A DNA stretch of 25,492 nt from Actinomycetota bacterium (GTDB lineage: Bacteria > Actinomycetota > Actinomycetes > Actinomycetales > Actinomycetaceae): positions 1 to 25,492 of the forward strand of contig JAHYYD010000005.1 of NCBI GenBank assembly GCA_019425105.1, read 5' to 3'. The translations under genes were made by a program, and so were the position numbers. Of the stretch, positions 23,146 to 25,492 are shown piece by piece (positions within the stretch are counted from its first letter, which is position 1; each line of letters starts with the position of its first letter). A model generated the notes under the pieces. It was not told the DNA's origin, made no database searches, and worked only from the letters and a program-made list of their open reading frames with translations.

Positions 23146-23217
23146 GCTGCTGGCAATAGTGGCAGTGCTGGCGTAGCTGGCAGTGCCGGTAATGCTGGCA
23201 TCAGTGGCAATGCTGGC
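23146..23217. repeat. 9-bp TGCTGGC repeat cluster D upstream of the recombinase
   Basis: Eight consecutive 9-bp units cover 23146-23217. They include GCTGCTGGC, AGTGCTGGC, GTAGCTGGC and AATGCTGGC twice. It lies between the recombinase start and the tRNA-end sequence. It shares unit and phase with clusters A-C. It could serve the ParB-like protein, or be arm sites of the recombinase. Confidence 0.75.
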
Positions 23218-23283
23218 AAATGCGCAAGAACATCGAGGATTACCAGGGTTGCCAGTACAGAATAATCGCGGAAAACCGAGACA

Positions 23284-23323
23284 TATCCGTGGGTCGTCGG
23301 TTCAAGCCCGACTTGGGGCACCA
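23284..23323 (+). other. tRNA 3'-end fragment, probable att site
   Basis: The sequence reads as the 3' half of a tRNA. It has variable-loop bases GGGTC, a perfect T-arm (GTCGG, loop TTCAAGC, CCGAC; 23296-23312), the acceptor strand TTGGGGC (23313-23319), discriminator A and CCA (23321-23323). The matching 5' half (GCCCCAA acceptor, D-arm, anticodon arm) is absent, so this is not a tRNA gene. Integrases often recombine in the 3' end of a tRNA, leaving such a copy next to the integrase gene. The element would then lie to the left, and what follows would be flank if it is integrated. The tRNA identity cannot be named. Confidence 0.8.
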
Positions 23324-23462
23324 ATGCGTCGGCATCTCGACGCCTGGCAGGTTTGAAGGGTGCGGGGATCCATCCGCCCATTCCGTCGGGGGTGGGCATG
23401 AGGTCTGCGGGCTCGATGCCAACGTGAGCTGCCAGTAGTGGTCGCTCGTACGCGTTGGTTCC

Positions 23463-24026
23463 CTAGCTGGTCTCTCCAAGTTTGACGCACCACAGGTCTT
23501 TGCTGCGCGCGTAGATGAGAGTGGCGAGCGTTTCGATGGGGCCATCAGCAGTAAGGTCTGCGAAAGCCTCGGCGATTCTACCGGTTATGTAGCCGATCAT
23601 CACATCATCGTGATAGATAGAAAGATCGGGTGTGATGACAACTCGGAGTCTGTGTCGGGAGCCGCCGGTGGCACCAAGTCGATCAGCAACATTGATGAGG
23701 ACGTGTTGGGTGGTCTCGACACCGGCTATCCAGCAATTTGGGATATCGAGCGCGTTCACGTACCGCGCGTAGCAGGCACCAAGCGCACCGTCGTCGGTGT
23801 TATCAATGGCGGCGTTCGTTTCGGTATCATCGATAATCTCAATCGTTTCGCGAAGCGCCTCGACTGTAGGAGATAGTTCTCGGCGTGCTTCCAGCTCGCC
23901 GATAGTATCGATGAATGCACGAACGAGCCGTGCTAAGAAGACCTGAACGTCGCCGTCATTTCCAAGGCGTGCTAGTTCCTTATTAACTCGCTCCTCGAAA
24001 CGTGTCGTGATGGGTCCATTACTCAC
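23463..24026 (-). CDS. Hypothetical protein, 187 aa
   Basis: No family is recognised. GTG 24026 overlaps the stop of the upstream 22-aa frame as GTGA and has GAGAGGA about 9 nt before it. The protein is mostly helical. It opens RFEERVNKELARL, has an acidic segment in the middle (EIIDDTETNAAIDNTDDG) and ends in a helix pair (AEAFADLTADGPIETLATLIYARSKD) after the hydrophobic RVVITPDLSIYHDDVMIGYITG strands. No membrane segment is present. It is beyond the tRNA-end sequence and could be flanking DNA or another part of the element. The base composition is less GC-rich than that of the transfer genes. Confidence 0.62.
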   Translation of the reverse strand: MSNGPITTRFEERVNKELARLGNDGDVQVFLARLVRAFIDTIGELEARRELSPTVEALRETIEIIDDTETNAAIDNTDDGALGACYARYVNALDIPNCWIAGVETTQHVLINVADRLGATGGSRHRLRVVITPDLSIYHDDVMIGYITGRIAEAFADLTADGPIETLATLIYARSKDLWCVKLGETS

Positions 24027-24091
24027 TTCTGGGATCCTCTCATCTGGGACTCGAAAGACTGATGGATGGCGGTTGTGTAACCAACACTCAT
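24023..24091 (-). CDS. 22-aa leader-like ORF coupled to the 187-aa gene
   Basis: ATG 24091 has a strong AGAGGAGAAA ribosome site, and the frame MSVGYTTAIHQSFESQMRGSQK ends in TGA overlapping the GTG of the next gene. Such a short frame with a good site and exact GTGA coupling is typical of a leader peptide used to control translation of the downstream gene. It may also simply be an upstream start site. No family is known. Confidence 0.45.
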   Translation of the reverse strand: MSVGYTTAIHQSFESQMRGSQK

Positions 24092-24138
24092 AGTTTCTCC
24101 TCTCGGCTGTGAAAGATGTGTGTCTATCCGTTTTGTGA

Positions 24139-24162
24139 GCGCATCAAACTGTCTTGATGCGC
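24139..24162. promoter_or_regulatory. Hairpin between the second membrane protein and the coupled pair
   Basis: Arms GCGCATCAA (24139-24147) and TTGATGCGC (24154-24162) form a perfect 9-bp stem with a 6-nt loop, 57 bp after the stop of the 205-aa gene. There is no T-run after it on the minus strand, so it may be an operator or a weak terminator. Confidence 0.45.
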
Positions 24163-24218
24163 CCAGTAATACCCTGACCGCGTACGGGGCGTTAGTCCGT
24201 CGGTGAGTATGTCTGACG

Positions 24219-24836
24219 TTACGAACCTGGCAGCGCGCCGACATTCACGGCTGTCACGAACATCCACACGCAGACGAACGCCGCTACCGAGGACGCCACG
24301 AAAGCTGCGATCGCTGCACCAATATGGAAGCCGACGGACGGATTCATGCGTCTGACGCACACGACGTAGAGGGCATGGATCAAGCAATTCCACCACAGAG
24401 TCCCCAGAAACAGGAACGGCATGATGTAAGACTTGGGGTCGCCATGGTCGACTGCCTGTCCATAGAGCCGCACAATGACGACAGTAGCGACCGTAAGAAA
24501 CGCCAGACTCGGCAGCGCCCACAAGCGCCACCACCTCCAACGCCACCCGTTGTCCTCCGGCATGGCTATGGCGCGATGGGTGCGCCATGGGTTCACTGGG
24601 TCGTTCGCGCCCGGGTAAACGATCGGTTCGAGGTAGCTCAGATCCTCGTGTGTAGGTGCTGCTGATGCGACGGGTGTTGGCTCAGCTGCGTGTGCGCGGC
24701 CCCGTTCCTCCTCGAGAGCCATGATCACTGCCCACTCCTCGTCAATCGACAAGGCGCGAGGTGCCGCTGGGTCACCGCCAACCCGTGAGGGGGTGGGCGG
24801 GCTTGGTTCGCGGTGAGATTCGTCGTCGATGCTCAT
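24219..24836 (-). CDS. Membrane protein, 205 aa, copy 2 of a paralogous pair
   Basis: It has the same length and topology as the gene at 17990-18607, and roughly four in five residues match by eye. That includes MSIDDESHR, PRALSIDEEWAVIMALEEERGR, HGDPKS.IMPFLFLGTLWWN and MNPSVGFHIGAAIA. Three membrane helices lie in the last ~100 residues. The differences cluster in the linker (~20-35 and 60-100). ATG 24836 gives the shared N-terminus. Upstream of it is a decayed piece of the hydrolase gene that precedes copy 1, so this copy arose by duplication (or comes from a related element) and its frame has been kept. Function unknown. Confidence 0.75.
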   Translation of the reverse strand: MSIDDESHREPSPPTPSRVGGDPAAPRALSIDEEWAVIMALEEERGRAHAAEPTPVASAAPTHEDLSYLEPIVYPGANDPVNPWRTHRAIAMPEDNGWRWRWWRLWALPSLAFLTVATVVIVRLYGQAVDHGDPKSYIMPFLFLGTLWWNCLIHALYVVCVRRMNPSVGFHIGAAIAAFVASSVAAFVCVWMFVTAVNVGALPGS

Positions 24837-24865
24837 ACCTCAATAGTGTCCCGTTGCGTATACAT

Positions 24866-24915
24866 CTGCGTCCATCTCGCTCAGGCGTGCGAATCGGTCA
24901 CGCTGTCATAGCCAG
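24866..24915 (-). pseudogene. Relic of the 3' end of the hydrolase gene
   Basis: Sequence from CTGCGTCCATCTC (24866-24878) on aligns without gaps with 18637-18683, which holds the end of the SLT-NlpC/P60 gene. The GCGAATCGG and GTCATA blocks sit at identical offsets. In the hydrolase frame it still reads MT..PIR, where the functional gene reads MTWWPIRRTV, but one Trp codon is now TGA and the original stop is lost. The rest of the gene is gone or unrecognisable. It shows that copy 2 of the membrane protein was duplicated with its neighbour. Confidence 0.72.
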
Positions 24916-25146
24916 TCACTGTGGAGCCTCACAATGTTCCATTCCGCATGCCTGTGCGACTGACGCATCCTCAACGGGGTTGGCAACGTCATCTGCTGGA
25001 CTTTCGTACTGTCCGAGTTTCGGGTTTCCGGACTCGTATTACTGTGGCGTAAGAGCACTCGATACGGGTGTCATCACCCAGATGGGCTGCGGCGGTGCCG
25101 TGAGGTTCCAGCGATGCTCGAGATCGGGTGACGTGTGGCGTCGGCG

Positions 25147-25226
25147 CGGATAGGTTGTTCCTTCCTGGATAGGTTATGAGCATCCGGATAGGTTAATAAG
25201 CTATCCGGATGTGCGTTACCTATCCG
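25147..25226. repeat. Iteron-like array of five 10-bp repeats, 19-bp phased
   Basis: Direct copies of CGGATAGGTT start at 25147, 25166 (TGGATAGGTT) and 25185, exactly 19 bp apart. Two inverted copies end at 25207 and 25226, again 19 bp apart (one mismatch each). Centre copies 3 and 4 form an inverted repeat with 10-bp arms ATCCGGATAG and CTATCCGGAT (25182-25191, 25201-25210). Such phasing places the sites near two helical turns apart, as in plasmid replication origins or multi-site operators. No gene is seen over it. Confidence 0.8.
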
Positions 25227-25290
25227 GAAGTGCCCGCACTCGGGACCTGAGGGGCGAGCGCGAAACGCTGTGGTGCATATTCATATGGCG

Positions 25291-25306
25291 ATGACTCATG
25301 AGTCAT
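25291..25306. promoter_or_regulatory. Perfect 16-bp palindrome
   Basis: ATGACTCATGAGTCAT is a perfect palindrome. It lies 65 bp beyond the iteron-like array, and its right half overlaps the stop of the small ORF at 25303-25491. It could be an operator or a dimeric protein binding site. No adjacent promoter was recognised. Confidence 0.45.
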
Positions 25307-25491
25307 GGGCATGAATTCCTGTATGATTCGGCAGAGCCAACTCGTATCGGCACCACCCACACCAGGGTCCCCAGCACCGCCCCGACGAACCAGCTGGCCA
25401 CGGCCTCGTTCCCGTGAAACCCTGCACATATCACATCCTGCCTTGACTCGCGATGCGACTCACGGTAGCCTGAGTATTTGCGCCTTATCAT
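25303..25491 (-). CDS. Possible small membrane protein at the window edge
   Basis: This is a 62-aa frame with a start codon at the very end of the window, so the true start may lie outside. A basic N-terminal part (RRKYSGYRESHRESRQD) is followed by one hydrophobic segment at ~32-50 (ASWFVGAVLGTLVWVVPI). No ribosome site can be checked. It is weakly supported and may be a shadow or a fragment of a longer gene. Confidence 0.3.
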   Translation of the reverse strand: MIRRKYSGYRESHRESRQDVICAGFHGNEAVASWFVGAVLGTLVWVVPIRVGSAESYRNSCP

Positions 25492-25492
25492 G

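Noticed and set aside
20391..23217. CRISPR array
   Set aside because: The repeats are 9-bp tandem units without spacers, no cas genes are near, and the repeats run through coding genes.
23230..23323. A complete tRNA gene
   Set aside because: Only the T-arm and the 3' acceptor with CCA are present. No matching GCCCCAA acceptor, D-arm or anticodon arm is found in the ~55 bases before.
23034..23399. Minus-strand frame containing QVGLEPTTHG
   Set aside because: This wording is the well-known translation of an antisense tRNA 3' end. It marks the tRNA fragment, not a protein.

Overview
The window is a high-GC actinobacterial mobile element. The relaxase, the PrgI/SCO6880-type secretion genes, the DUF4913 protein and the SLT-NlpC/P60 hydrolase are all of kinds seen in actinobacterial plasmids and integrative conjugative elements. 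The gene content would suit an Actinomyces-like host, but that is inference and no host gene is visible to fix it. Nothing in the window looks like ordinary chromosomal housekeeping DNA.

Layout. 70-1855 (+): two coupled genes, the second with a winged-helix domain, possibly for replication or its control. 1928-2245 (-): a small hypothetical gene. 2367-10799 (+): a tightly packed conjugation operon of eight genes: DUF6668-like P-loop protein, pilin-like protein, membrane-anchored VirB8-position protein, TrbL/VirB6-like channel, SCO6880/PrgI-like protein, VirB4-like ATPase, VirD4-like coupling protein and a coiled-coil protein. Several starts overlap the preceding stop as ATGA. An 18-bp hairpin closes this operon and the convergent DNA-processing operon 15170-10859 (-): MobC-like protein, MOB relaxase, a 513-aa protein with an internal duplication, and a DUF4913 protein. 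A gene-poor 0.58-kb stretch upstream of mobC, with a 20-bp palindrome and two hairpins, is the best oriT candidate.

16080-20265 (-): serine resolvase, Fic toxin with VbhA-like antitoxin, a membrane protein, a secreted transglycosylase/NlpC-P60 hydrolase coupled to a small redoxin, and a small membrane protein. 20464-23098 (-): a membrane-anchored hypothetical, a ParB-like protein, ParA and a tyrosine recombinase. This last block is studded with four clusters of 9-bp-phased TGCTGGC repeats that run through coding and non-coding DNA and look like a distributed centromere. Just beyond the integrase is the 3' end of a tRNA gene, including CCA, which is a probable attachment site.

23463-25492: two small coupled genes, a second copy of the 205-aa membrane protein preceded by a decayed scrap of the hydrolase gene, an array of five 19-bp-phased repeats resembling iterons, and a perfect 16-bp palindrome.

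Together the genes describe a self-transmissible element. The relaxase and MobC nick the DNA, the VirD4-like protein delivers it to the channel, and the hydrolase opens the wall. ParAB, the resolvase and the Fic module stabilise it, and the tyrosine recombinase may integrate it at a tRNA gene. The mix of partition, iteron-like and integration functions leaves open whether it lives as a plasmid, an integrated element or both.
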